A program made the translations under genes and the position numbers. The notes beneath the pieces are model-generated. The model was not told the origin of the DNA. It was given only the letters and a program-made list of their open reading frames with translations, and searched no databases. Positions 41,007 to 49,637 of a stretch of DNA of 59,011 bases are shown here, piece after piece (within the stretch, counting starts at the first letter, position 1; every line of letters starts with the position of its first letter). The DNA comes from JBNJGB01 sp051747385 (GTDB lineage Bacteria > Myxococcota_A > UBA9042 > PHBI01 > JACKFB01), in the NCBI GenBank assembly GCA_051747385.1, contig JBNJGB010000040.1, forward strand, positions 1 to 59,011, given 5' to 3'.

Positions 41007-44005
41007 AAGCCCACTCCGAGGAGGCGTTCGAGGCGCTCATCGAGGACCACCTGGTCACGCACGGCGGGTACGTGCGGGGGAACCGGGACGGGTGGGACGC
41101 GGGGATGGCGCTCATCGCGGAGGACCTGCTCGGGTTCGTGGAGGAGACCCAGCCGAAGGTCTGGGAGAAGCTCCGGGGGATCCACGGGAGCGGGCTGGAG
41201 GGGAAGCTCCTCGACGGGTTCGACAAGGCGACGAAGGGGCCGGGCGGGGTGCTCGGGGTGCTCCGGCACGGGTTCAAGTTCTACGGGAAGCTCGTGCGGG
41301 TGGCGACGTTCCAGCCGGCGCACGGGCTGAACCCCGAGGTGGAGGCGGCCTACGCGGCGAACCGGCTGGCGGTGGTGCGGCAGCTTCGGCACGACCCGAA
41401 GCGGCCCAAGGACGCGCTGGACCTGGCGCTGTTCCTGAACGGCATCCCGGTGGTGACGGCGGAGCTGAAGAACCCGCTCACGCGGCAGAACGCCGAGGAC
41501 GCGGTGCGGCAGTACCGGGAGGACCGGGACCCGCACGCGCCCATCTTCCGCTTCGAGGAGCGGGCGCTGGTCCACTTCGCCTTGGGCACGGACCGCGTGC
41601 GCATGACGACGCGGCTGGCGGGGAAGGGGACGTTCTTCCTGCCGTTCGACCGGGGGACCGGGACCGGGGCCGGGAACCCTCCGGTGGAGGGGAAGCACCG
41701 GACGTTCTACCTGTGGGAGCACGTCTGGCAGCGCGACAGCCTCATGGACGTCCTGGCGCGCTTCATCCACCTCCAGGCCGAGGAGGAGCGCGGCCCGGAC
41801 GGGAAGAAGCACACGAAGAAGACGATGATCTTCCCGCGCTACCATCAGCTCGACTGCGTGCGGCGGCTGGTGGCGGCGGCGCGGCAGGACGGGGCGGGGC
41901 GGAACTACCTGGTCCAGCACTCGACCGGCTCCGGGAAGTCGAACTCCATCGCGTGGCTGGCGCACCGGCTGGCGTCGCTCCACGACGCGACCGACCGGAA
42001 GGTCTTCGACTCGGTGGTGGTCATCACGGACCGGGTGGTGCTGGACCGGCAGCTCCAGGACACCATCTTCCAGCTCGACCACAAGCAGGGGGTGGTGCGG
42101 AAGATCGACCGGGACTCGGCGCAGCTCGCGACGGCCCTGGAGGCGGGCGTCCCCATCCTCATCAGCACCCTCCACAAGTTCGGGTTCATCGCGGACAAGA
42201 TCGAGTCGCTGCCGGACCGGCGGTACGCGGTCATCGTGGACGAGGCCCACTCGTCCCAGTCCGGCGAGATGGCCACGGACATGAAGGACGTGCTCGCGGG
42301 GAGCCGCATCGAGGCGAAGCTGGCCGAGGAGGACGCGGACGCGCCCGACCAGGCGGCCCTGCGCGCGGCCATCGCCCGGGGGCAGCACGACAACCTGAGC
42401 TTCTTCGCCTTCACCGCGACGCCCAAGTACAAGACCCTCGAGCTGTTCGGGCACAAGGGCCCGGAGGGGAAGCCCGCGCCGTTCCACCTCTACTCGATGC
42501 GGCAGGCCATCGAGGAGGGGTTCATCCTGGACGTGCTGCGCGGCTACACGACCTACAAGCGGTACTTCCGGCTGGTCCGCGCCGTGAACGACGACCCGGA
42601 CGTGGACAAGACGAAAGGCGCGAAGGCCCTGGCGCGGTTCGTCAGCCTGCACCCGCACAACGTCGCGCAGAAGGCCGAGGTGATGCTGGAGCACTTCCGG
42701 GGGTGCGTGCAGCACCGGCTCCAGGGGCGGGCGAAGGCGATGGTGGTGACGTCCTCGCGGCTCCACGCGGTGAAGTACAAGAGGGAGCTGGACCGCCAGA
42801 TCGCCGAGAAGCGATTCCGCGGAATCGGGGTGCTGGTGGCGTTCTCGGGCGAGGTGCGGGACGACGACAACCCCAGCTTCACCTACACCGAGCCGCAGAT
42901 GAACGGCGGCCTCAAGGAGTCGGAGCTTCCGCGGGCCTTCGCGGGGCGCGACTACAACCTGCTGGTGGTGGCGGACAAGTACCAGACGGGCTTCGACCAG
43001 CCGCTGCTCCAGACCATGTACGTGGACAAGAAGCTGTCGGGCATCCAGGCGGTGCAGACGCTGTCGCGGCTCAACCGGAAGGCGCCGGGCAAGGAGGAGA
43101 CCTTCGTCCTGGACTTCGTCAACGAGCGCGACGACATCCTGGACAGCTTCCAGCTCTACTACGAGGGCACGACGGCCGCCGACGACGTGGACCCGCAGCG
43201 GCTGTACGAGCTGCAGGGGAAGCTGGACGCCGCCCAGGTCTGGCACGCGAGCGACGTGGACCGCTTCGCGAGGGTGTTCTTCAAGCCGCGGCACCAGCAG
43301 AGGCCGGCGGACGGGGCCGCCATGAACGCCGCCCTCGACCCGGCCGTGGACCGCTTCAAGGCCCTGGACGAGGAGGCCGCCGAGGACTTCCGCGGCAGGC
43401 TGGGCGCGTTCTGCAACCTCTACGGCTTCCTGGCGCAGATCGTCCCGTTCACGGACGCGGACCTGGAGAAGCGCTTCGCGTTCGGCCGCATGCTGCTGCG
43501 GAAGCTGCCCGCGAAGGGCGAGACGTCGCCCGAGGTGGACCTGGGCGAGGACGTGGCGCTGGCCTACTACCGCCTGGAGAAGGAGGCCGAGGGGGCTCTT
43601 TCGATGGTGTCGGAGGGCTCCCGCGAGGTGTACGGCCCCGACGAGACGGGCACGGGCACCCAGCGCGACCCGGAGTTCGAGAAGCTGTCGCGCCTCATCG
43701 ACGTCCTGAACGACCGCTTCGGCACCGACTTCGACGCGCAGGACCTCATCGACGGGCTGTCCGAGCGCATGGTCGCCGACGAGGGCCTGCAGCAGGCCGC
43801 TCGGGCCAACGACCGCGAGAACTTCCGCTACGTCTTCGAGCCTGCCCTGGACGACGCCCTCATCGAGCGCCACGACGAGCACGCCCGCTTCATCGACGGC
43901 CTGTACTCGAACGCGGACATGCTGCGCGTGTTCCGCCGCCTGCTGATGGACGACCTCTACCCGCGGCTGCGCGGTGAGCGGGAGGCGGAGGCGGAGGCAT
44001 TGTGA
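41003..44005 (+). CDS. hsdR: Type I restriction-modification endonuclease/translocase subunit
   Basis: 1000 residues. The N-terminal PD-(D/E)XK nuclease has ALDLALFLNGIPVVTAELKN, with E154 and K156. The SF2 motor has Walker A (STGSGKSNS, K312), motif II D413-EAH (IVDEAHSSQ), motif III FTATPK and later YQTGFDQPLL and QTLSRLNRKAPGK (motifs V-VI). The C-terminal helical part should bind the M2S core. It translocates and cuts DNA lacking methylation. Start ATG 41003 overlaps the accessory gene; the end overlaps the lipoprotein gene (GTGA). All sequence features are intact, so the system should be active if hsdM and hsdS are. Confidence 0.96.
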   Translation: MKAHSEEAFEALIEDHLVTHGGYVRGNRDGWDAGMALIAEDLLGFVEETQPKVWEKLRGIHGSGLEGKLLDGFDKATKGPGGVLGVLRHGFKFYGKLVRVATFQPAHGLNPEVEAAYAANRLAVVRQLRHDPKRPKDALDLALFLNGIPVVTAELKNPLTRQNAEDAVRQYREDRDPHAPIFRFEERALVHFALGTDRVRMTTRLAGKGTFFLPFDRGTGTGAGNPPVEGKHRTFYLWEHVWQRDSLMDVLARFIHLQAEEERGPDGKKHTKKTMIFPRYHQLDCVRRLVAAARQDGAGRNYLVQHSTGSGKSNSIAWLAHRLASLHDATDRKVFDSVVVITDRVVLDRQLQDTIFQLDHKQGVVRKIDRDSAQLATALEAGVPILISTLHKFGFIADKIESLPDRRYAVIVDEAHSSQSGEMATDMKDVLAGSRIEAKLAEEDADAPDQAALRAAIARGQHDNLSFFAFTATPKYKTLELFGHKGPEGKPAPFHLYSMRQAIEEGFILDVLRGYTTYKRYFRLVRAVNDDPDVDKTKGAKALARFVSLHPHNVAQKAEVMLEHFRGCVQHRLQGRAKAMVVTSSRLHAVKYKRELDRQIAEKRFRGIGVLVAFSGEVRDDDNPSFTYTEPQMNGGLKESELPRAFAGRDYNLLVVADKYQTGFDQPLLQTMYVDKKLSGIQAVQTLSRLNRKAPGKEETFVLDFVNERDDILDSFQLYYEGTTAADDVDPQRLYELQGKLDAAQVWHASDVDRFARVFFKPRHQQRPADGAAMNAALDPAVDRFKALDEEAAEDFRGRLGAFCNLYGFLAQIVPFTDADLEKRFAFGRMLLRKLPAKGETSPEVDLGEDVALAYYRLEKEAEGALSMVSEGSREVYGPDETGTGTQRDPEFEKLSRLIDVLNDRFGTDFDAQDLIDGLSERMVADEGLQQAARANDRENFRYVFEPALDDALIERHDEHARFIDGLYSNADMLRVFRRLLMDDLYPRLRGEREAEAEAL

Positions 44006-44391
44006 GGAGCCTGCGGCTCGCGGCCGCGGCTCTGCTCGTGGTGGCGTGCTCACCGGCGGGGGACTCGGACCTCGCTGGCTCCGTGGAGGCGTACTGCAGA
44101 GCGTTCGCCGCCGGTCTGGAGCGGGACGCTGCGGCCGGGCATGTGCTCGAACTGCAGTACCGGGGCAGGGAGCGGGACATCCGCACCGCGCGCTTCTGCG
44201 CGGAGGTTCGAGTGCCGGGCGAGGGAGGTGGTTTGCCCGCGCTCGTCGACCGGTTCGCGCAGCTCGCCGAGAGTCTCCGGGCTGGCCTCGTTGCGCAGGA
44301 CCCCACGCAGGAGCCCTCCGAGGAGGTCCGACACCTGCTCCGCGAGATGGCCACCACCATGGAGCGTATCAACGAGCACCCGGCGCGGTGA
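44002..44391 (+). CDS. Small lipoprotein at the end of the restriction operon (129 aa)
   Basis: Starts at GTG 44002 overlapping the hsdR stop. The signal peptide MRSLRLAAAALLVVACSP has a lipobox cysteine. The mature part is helical with a few cysteines (YCRAF, RFCAEV), and no family match comes to mind. A secreted lipoprotein translationally coupled to hsdR is unusual; either it was trapped behind the operon or envelope and restriction functions are linked. Confidence 0.72.
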   Translation: MRSLRLAAAALLVVACSPAGDSDLAGSVEAYCRAFAAGLERDAAAGHVLELQYRGRERDIRTARFCAEVRVPGEGGGLPALVDRFAQLAESLRAGLVAQDPTQEPSEEVRHLLREMATTMERINEHPAR

Positions 44392-44403
44392 CCGGTCCCG
44401 CGC

Positions 44404-44934
44404 CTACGTGTCCAGCTGGAACCGTCGGAGGACCTCGGCGAGCTGCTCCTCCGGGGGGTCGGAGCGCACGACGTACAGGCGGTCGAGGGGGTGGCGGTCG
44501 GCGAGCGTGGGGTCGCGGGTCAGGACGACGCGTGCGCCGGCGTCGGCGAGCCAGCCGGTCTCGGAGCGGCCGGCGCGGTGGGTGACGACGAAGCCTCCGG
44601 CTTCCAGTCTGCCGGCGAGGGCCTCGAGGTCGTCGTCGACGGTGAAGCAGAGGTCGCGCAGGGGGGCGTCGCGGACCCGGGTGGTCCCGGCGACGTCGAA
44701 CGACTCGAAGACCGGGTAGGCGCTCAAGTGGGCGCCGTCGTGGAGCGGGGCGTCCTGGTGGACGGAGCGGCCGTCGACCAGGACCAGGTCCACCTCCTCT
44801 GCGGGTACGCCGATGGCAGCGAGGGCGTCGCGCACGGTGGCGCGGTCGTCGAGTTCCAAGGGGAAGCGCAGCTTTCGCCGTGTGGGCGAGAGGTGGTCGT
44901 TCAGCTCCTCGTAGACCCGGATCCGCACCTGCAT
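44404..44934 (-). CDS. Mut7-C-like protein with ubiquitin-like N-terminus, lacking zinc ribbon (176 aa)
   Basis: The N-terminal 80 residues have a MoaD/ThiS-like (Mut7-C ubiquitin) pattern: VRIRVYEELNDHLSPTRRKL, then ALAAIGVPAEEVDLVLVDGR. The rest (about 88-176) resembles the PIN-like Mut7-C RNase domain: LCFTVDDDLEALAGRLEAGG and ARVVLTRDPTLA, with the acidic D in FTVDDD and the LTRD. Full Mut7-C proteins end in a CxxC zinc ribbon that is absent here; the gene ends at QLDT. It is 4 bases downstream of the Cys-rich lipoprotein gene on the same strand. The function is probably RNA-related, unproven. Confidence 0.72.
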   Translation of the reverse strand: MQVRIRVYEELNDHLSPTRRKLRFPLELDDRATVRDALAAIGVPAEEVDLVLVDGRSVHQDAPLHDGAHLSAYPVFESFDVAGTTRVRDAPLRDLCFTVDDDLEALAGRLEAGGFVVTHRAGRSETGWLADAGARVVLTRDPTLADRHPLDRLYVVRSDPPEEQLAEVLRRFQLDT

Positions 44935-44938
44935 GGGT

Positions 44939-45427
44939 TCAAGGGTACAGGGCCGGTTGGGGCTCGGGCTCGCAGGAGGTCCGGCCCTCGGCGTCGTGGA
45001 CGCAGTGGTAGCCGGGCGCGCAGCCGGCGTGGCAGACGTCGCCGGGGCGGGTGCAGACCCGGATGGCCTCGGAGCAGCGCGCTCCCTCGCGCCGCGCCGA
45101 CACGCAGCGCCCGTCGTACCCGCAGTCCGCGTCGGACGTGCACTCGTCGCACACGCAGATGGGCCCCGTGTCCTCGGGCCCGGGCGCCGCGCCTCCGCAG
45201 TACACACGATGCGTGACGCGCCACCGGCACGGCCACGGCGCGGACGCCAGGGCGAGGGACACCGGCGCGCCCGGCTCGTCGCACTGCTCCGGCGTCAGGC
45301 CTTCCCACCGCGTCGCGGACTCATCCCGGAGGGGCTCCTCGTCGCCTTCGCGCTCCTGCGCCGGTCGGTCCCCGGCGCACGAGACGAACGAGAGCGCGAG
45401 CAGCAGGGCGAGCAATGCGCGGATCAC
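44939..45427 (-). CDS. Cys-rich lipoprotein (162 aa)
   Basis: GTG 45427 opens a lipoprotein signal (VIRALLALLLALSFVSCAGD). The mature protein has about sixteen cysteines, in the C-terminal half as ICVCDECTSDADCGYDGRC, CSEAIRVC and VCHAGCAPGYHCV, a disulfide-rich EGF-like or Dickkopf-like pattern common in myxobacterial lipoproteins. It precedes the Mut7-C-like gene by four bases. The divergent SDR gene starts 106 bases upstream. Confidence 0.78.
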   Translation of the reverse strand: MIRALLALLLALSFVSCAGDRPAQEREGDEEPLRDESATRWEGLTPEQCDEPGAPVSLALASAPWPCRWRVTHRVYCGGAAPGPEDTGPICVCDECTSDADCGYDGRCVSARREGARCSEAIRVCTRPGDVCHAGCAPGYHCVHDAEGRTSCEPEPQPALYP

Positions 45428-45533
45428 GGGCGCCTCCCAGGGGCTGTCGGGAGCGTCGCTTTCGCGCCCTCCCTTGACGGACACGCGGCCATTCTGCTCC
45501 AAGCCGGGGGGAAGCGACAGCCGAGGAGCGCGC

Positions 45534-46379
45534 GTGAAGGACTACGGGGACAGGGTGGCGGTCATCACCGGGGCCGCGTCTGGCATCGGGCGCGCGCTGG
45601 CCCTCGAGCTTGCGCGGCGCGGCGCCCGCCTGGCGCTGTCCGACGTGGACGGCGACGCCGTGGAGGAGACGGCGCGGGACTGCAGGCGCCTGGACGCCGA
45701 GGCCTGGGCGACGACGCTGGACGTGCGCGACCGGGAGCCGGTCCGGGCCTGGGCGGACCAGGTGGAGGCGCGGTTCGGCGGGGTCGACCTCGTGGTGAAC
45801 AACGCCGGGGTCTCCCTCACGGCCGACGCGCTGAACCAGTCGCGCGACGACCTGGACTGGGTGATGGACGTGGACTTCTGGGGCGTGGTCAACGGCACGG
45901 AGGCCTTCCTGCCCAAGCTCATCGCCTCGGGTGGAGGCCACGTCGTGCAGCTCTCGAGCCTCTTCGGCCTCCTCGCGGCCCCCAGCCAGAGCGGATACAA
46001 CGCCGCCAAGTTCGCCGTGCGGGGCTACAGCGAGTCCCTGGCGATGGAGATGGCCCTGTACGGCTACCCGGTGCGCATCTCCTGCGTCCACCCGGGCGGC
46101 ATCGCCACGAACATCGTCCACAACGCGCGGATCGGGGACGGCCACGACCCGGCGCTCATCCTCGAGATGTTCCACCGCGTCGCGCGCACCTCGCCGGAGC
46201 GGGCCGCCCGCACCATCCTGCGCGGCGTCGAGAAGGGCCGCTCGCGCATCCTCGTGGGGGCGGACGCGTGGGCCTTGCACCTGCTCCAGTCTGTCCTCGG
46301 ATCCCGCTATCAGCGGTTGCTCGTGACCCGGATGCGACGGCATCTGGGGCCGCTCGCCGCCACCCGGGAGGAGATGTGA
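45534..46379 (+). CDS. Short-chain dehydrogenase/reductase
   Basis: 281 residues. The classical SDR fold has the nucleotide-binding TGAASGIGRA (residues about 11-20), the structural NNAGVS, the serine in QLSSLFG and catalytic Y-x3-K in GYNAAKFAV. VRISCVHPGG follows as the SDR C-cap. LALSDVDG after beta-2 has an aspartate, favouring NAD(H). Start GTG 45534. It overlaps the monooxygenase gene by four bases (GTGA), so the pair probably acts in sequence, as in ketone/alcohol degradation: alcohol to ketone by the SDR, then Baeyer-Villiger oxidation. A substrate cannot be named. Confidence 0.93.
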   Translation: MKDYGDRVAVITGAASGIGRALALELARRGARLALSDVDGDAVEETARDCRRLDAEAWATTLDVRDREPVRAWADQVEARFGGVDLVVNNAGVSLTADALNQSRDDLDWVMDVDFWGVVNGTEAFLPKLIASGGGHVVQLSSLFGLLAAPSQSGYNAAKFAVRGYSESLAMEMALYGYPVRISCVHPGGIATNIVHNARIGDGHDPALILEMFHRVARTSPERAARTILRGVEKGRSRILVGADAWALHLLQSVLGSRYQRLLVTRMRRHLGPLAATREEM

Positions 46380-47836
46380 TCCGCACCGAGGTCGCCATCG
46401 TAGGCAGCGGCTTCTCGGGCCTGGGCATGGCCATCCGGCTCCAGGAGGCGGGGGTCCGCGACCTGGTCGTCCTGGAGAAGGCCTCCAGCGTCGGCGGGAC
46501 CTGGCGCGACAACACCTACCCGGGGTGTGCGTGCGACATCCCGTCGCACCTGTACTCGTTCTCCTTCGACCTGAACCCGGACTGGACGCGCGTGTGGTCG
46601 CCCCAGGCCGAGATCCGCGAGTACCTCGAGGCGTGCGTCGACCGCCACGGCCTGCGCGACCGCATCCTGTTGGACGCCGGCGTGGAGCGCGCCGTGTTCG
46701 ACGAGGACGAGGCCCTGTGGCACCTGCACACCGCCGACGGGCGGGAGGTCGTGGCGCGCGTCGTCGTCCACGGCGTCGGGGCGCTCCGAGACCCGGCCTG
46801 GCCGGACATCCCCGGCCGCGAGACGTTCGAGGGGCCGCAGCTCCACTCCGCACGCTGGGACCACGACGTGGACCTCGCCGGGCGCGGCGTCGGCGTCATC
46901 GGGACCGGGGCCAGCGCCGTACAGCTCGTCCCGCGCCTGGCCGACGAGGCCTCGGAGCTGACGGTGTTCCAGCGCACCGCGCCGTGGATCGTGCCGCGCC
47001 CCGACCGCGCCTACCGTCCCCTGGAGAAGGCCCTGTTCCGGCGCATCCCGGGGGCGATGCGTCTCTATCGGACGCTGCTCTACCTGAAGTACGAGCTGCG
47101 CTACCCGCTGTTCTTCCGCACGCAGCGCCTGTCGCCGCTAGCGGAGGCCTTCTATCGGCGGTTCATCGCCTCCGAGGTGGACGACGTCGACCTGCGGCGC
47201 GCCGTGACGCCGGACTACCGCATCGGCTGCAAGCGCGTCCTGGTCTCGAGCGAGTGGTACCCGACCCTGGCGCGCGAGCACGTGCACCTGGAGACGGAGC
47301 GGGTCGAGGCCATCACGCCACACGGTGTGCGCCTGGCCGACGGCCGCGAGGTCGAGGTCGACGCCCTGGTCTACGGAACCGGCTTCAAGGTCGACGAGCC
47401 GCTCGGCGACATGGAGGTGGAGGGGCTGGGCGGCCGCGACCTGGCGGAGGAGTGGGGAGGGCGGCCGCGGGCCTACCTGGGGATGGCGGTGCCGGGCTTC
47501 CCCAACGCCTTCCTACTGCTGGGGCCGAACACGGCGCTGGGCCACAACTCGGTGGTCGTCATGATCGAGGCGCAGGTCCGCTACGTCGCGCAGGCGGTGC
47601 GGTACCTGCGCGAGCACCCCGACGTGGCGTGGCTCGACGTGCGCCCGCACGCGCTGGGGGAGTTCGTGGAGGAGGTGGACGCGCGCCATCGCGACCAGGT
47701 CTGGGCCAGCGGCTGCGACAGCTGGTACCTGGGGCGGGGCGACGAGAACTTCACCCTGTGGCCCGGCTCCACGGTCGAGTACATCCTGCGCACGCGCCGG
47801 TTCGACCCGGAGCCCTACGAGGTCGTTCGCCGCTAG
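46376..47836 (+). CDS. Flavin monooxygenase (Baeyer-Villiger type)
   Basis: 486 residues with two Rossmann motifs: FAD-binding VGSGFSGLGMA near residue 10 and NADPH-binding VIGTGASAVQ. Between them lies FEGPQLHSARWDHD, which matches the Baeyer-Villiger fingerprint FxGxxxHxxxW. SVGGTWRDNTYPGCACDIPS is the typical substrate/flavin region. The late LLGPNTALGHNS fits class B monooxygenases. It would insert oxygen next to a ketone to form an ester or lactone. It starts at GTG 46376 overlapping the SDR stop. It runs into the convergent esterase gene: the two stop codons overlap tail to tail (47833-47836). Confidence 0.93.
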   Translation: MIRTEVAIVGSGFSGLGMAIRLQEAGVRDLVVLEKASSVGGTWRDNTYPGCACDIPSHLYSFSFDLNPDWTRVWSPQAEIREYLEACVDRHGLRDRILLDAGVERAVFDEDEALWHLHTADGREVVARVVVHGVGALRDPAWPDIPGRETFEGPQLHSARWDHDVDLAGRGVGVIGTGASAVQLVPRLADEASELTVFQRTAPWIVPRPDRAYRPLEKALFRRIPGAMRLYRTLLYLKYELRYPLFFRTQRLSPLAEAFYRRFIASEVDDVDLRRAVTPDYRIGCKRVLVSSEWYPTLAREHVHLETERVEAITPHGVRLADGREVEVDALVYGTGFKVDEPLGDMEVEGLGGRDLAEEWGGRPRAYLGMAVPGFPNAFLLLGPNTALGHNSVVVMIEAQVRYVAQAVRYLREHPDVAWLDVRPHALGEFVEEVDARHRDQVWASGCDSWYLGRGDENFTLWPGSTVEYILRTRRFDPEPYEVVRR

Positions 47837-48876
47837 TCTTCGACCAGGGTCTGGCGCAGGTGGTCCGCTGCGGCGTGGACCGCCTCCTGCGCCGCCGGCA
47901 TCACGCCCGCGAAGCTGCAGAACCCGTGGATGAGCGAGCGGTGGCAGGTGGCGTGGACCTCGACCCCCGCAGCCGCCAGCCGGCGCGCCCACGCCAGGGC
48001 CTCGTCCCGGAGGGGATCGAACCCCGCTGCGGCCACGTAGGCCGGCGGCATCCCGGCCAGGTCGTCCTCGGGCGCCAGGAGCGGCGACACGCGCACGTCG
48101 GCCGGGTTCTGTCCGCCGAGGTACTGGGACGTGAACCAGTCGATGAGCGGGAGGTCCAGGGCGAACCCGCTGCCGAAGAGGCGGTGCGAGGCCCGGCGCT
48201 CCGAGACGTCCGTCAGCGGGTACAGGAGCACCTGGTACGCCGGCGTCGGCTCCCCCGCGCGCGCCGTCAGCAGGGAGACCACCGTCGCGAGGTTGCCGCC
48301 CGCGCTGTCGCCGCCCACCGCCACGCGGTCCGGGTCCACGCCGAGCGCCTCGGCCTCCTCGCGCGCCCAGCGGAAGGCGGCCAGGGCGTCCTCCACCGCA
48401 GCCGGGAAGCGGGCCTCGGGCGCGAGCCGGTAGTCGACCGACAGGACCGGCACACCGGAGCGAGCGGCGAGGCGCCGGCAGTGCTCGTCGTGGGTGTCGA
48501 GGCCGCCGATGACGAAGCCGCCGCCGTGGAAGTAGACGAGCAGCGGGTCTGCTCCTCGCCCCCCGTGCGGACGGTGCAACCGGGCGGGCAGCAGCCCGGC
48601 CGGCCCGGGGACCTCCAGGTCGCGGACCTCCGCCATGACGGCCGGCGTCGAGGAGAAGATCCCCAGCGTGCGCGCCGCGTCCGCCCGCGCCTCGGCCGGC
48701 GAGAGCGTCTCCATGGGCGCCCGGCCCGACAGCCTGTCCAGGCGCAGCCCCAGCTGGGCGAGCGGGTCCAGCACCTGCCCGTCGACCTGCACCGCAGGAC
48801 CTCCGAGGACGCGGACGACGCGGGGTGGCAGGCTGAGCAGGCGGCGCGCGACGGCGCGCTCGACGTGGCGGCGCAT
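47833..48876 (-). CDS. HSL-family alpha/beta hydrolase (esterase)
   Basis: 347 residues. The hormone-sensitive-lipase family has the oxyanion motif HGGGF (YFHGGGFVIGG), the nucleophile in GGDSAGGN, and the acid/histidine part FDPLRDEALAWARR and LIHGFCSF. Residues 1-80 are a helical cap. It hydrolyses short esters in the cytosol. The neighbouring SDR and Baeyer-Villiger enzymes make esters or lactones, so this esterase would complete a ketone-degradation path, though it is on the opposite strand. Its end overlaps the monooxygenase end by four bases. Start ATG 48876. Confidence 0.92.
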   Translation of the reverse strand: MRRHVERAVARRLLSLPPRVVRVLGGPAVQVDGQVLDPLAQLGLRLDRLSGRAPMETLSPAEARADAARTLGIFSSTPAVMAEVRDLEVPGPAGLLPARLHRPHGGRGADPLLVYFHGGGFVIGGLDTHDEHCRRLAARSGVPVLSVDYRLAPEARFPAAVEDALAAFRWAREEAEALGVDPDRVAVGGDSAGGNLATVVSLLTARAGEPTPAYQVLLYPLTDVSERRASHRLFGSGFALDLPLIDWFTSQYLGGQNPADVRVSPLLAPEDDLAGMPPAYVAAAGFDPLRDEALAWARRLAAAGVEVHATCHRSLIHGFCSFAGVMPAAQEAVHAAADHLRQTLVED

Positions 48877-48967
48877 GGGACTCCTCGTGGCAGGGTGGGG
48901 CGTCCGGGCGTTGACCGTGGCCCGGCCGCCGCCGATCCTAGCGGAGAACCCCACCCCCAGGAAGCCG

Positions 48968-49630
48968 ATGCAGCACGACGTTCTCCGCCGCGCGGTCCGC
49001 GTCCTCGTCGCGGCCGCGCTGTGCCTCGTCCTCGCCGCGGGAGCCCTCGCCCGCTGGCCGAACCCCGGCCCGCTGGACGTGTCCGGGCTCGCCACGGGCC
49101 GCTACGCCACCGCCGAGGCCCTGATGGAGAAGACCATCTTCCAGGTCGACGTCCTGAGGGTCTACGTCCGCTTCGGCCCCGGGACGCAGGCACGGGTGAA
49201 GGACCTGGCCACCCGCTCCGGCGAGGTCTCCCGAGCGCACGTCGCCCGTGTCGCGGCCAACGCCGAGCACGCCTACGTGGCCGTGCACTTCGAGCGAGAC
49301 GTGGACCTGGACCGCTTCATCGAGGGCGTGAAGGAGAGCCTCCGCGCCGCCGTCGACGCCGGCTTCATCGAGCAGTCCCAGTACGGCCAGGTCGCCCGGG
49401 ACCTCCCGCGCTGGTTCGGCTACCTATCCGACCGCGGCTTCGAGGACGGCGACGAGCTCCTCTACCGCGTCCGCCCCGACAGCCTGCGCACCCTCCACCG
49501 CACGCACGACGGGAAGATCCGCCTCGACCAGACCGACGAGGGCACCAGCCCCCGAAAGGTGCTCCTCTCCGGCTACCTCGCCCCCGGCGCCGACCTCCAC
49601 GACGACCTGCTGGACTCGCTCCTGGAGTAG
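48968..49630 (+). CDS. Secreted hypothetical protein, possibly chalcone-isomerase-like (220 aa)
   Basis: A signal peptide (VLRRAVRVLVAAALCLVLAAG, cleaved after ALA) is followed by a 190-residue domain. Its phrases VDVLRVYVRFGP, HAYVAVHFERDVDLDRF and LLSGYLAPGA recall the periplasmic chalcone-isomerase-like fold (Chalcone_3), whose function in bacteria is unknown. No catalytic residue can be assigned. Start ATG 48968. Divergent from the esterase (92 bases apart) and convergent with the helicase, eight bases away. Confidence 0.65.
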   Translation: MQHDVLRRAVRVLVAAALCLVLAAGALARWPNPGPLDVSGLATGRYATAEALMEKTIFQVDVLRVYVRFGPGTQARVKDLATRSGEVSRAHVARVAANAEHAYVAVHFERDVDLDRFIEGVKESLRAAVDAGFIEQSQYGQVARDLPRWFGYLSDRGFEDGDELLYRVRPDSLRTLHRTHDGKIRLDQTDEGTSPRKVLLSGYLAPGADLHDDLLDSLLE

Positions 49631-49637
49631 GCCCCTT

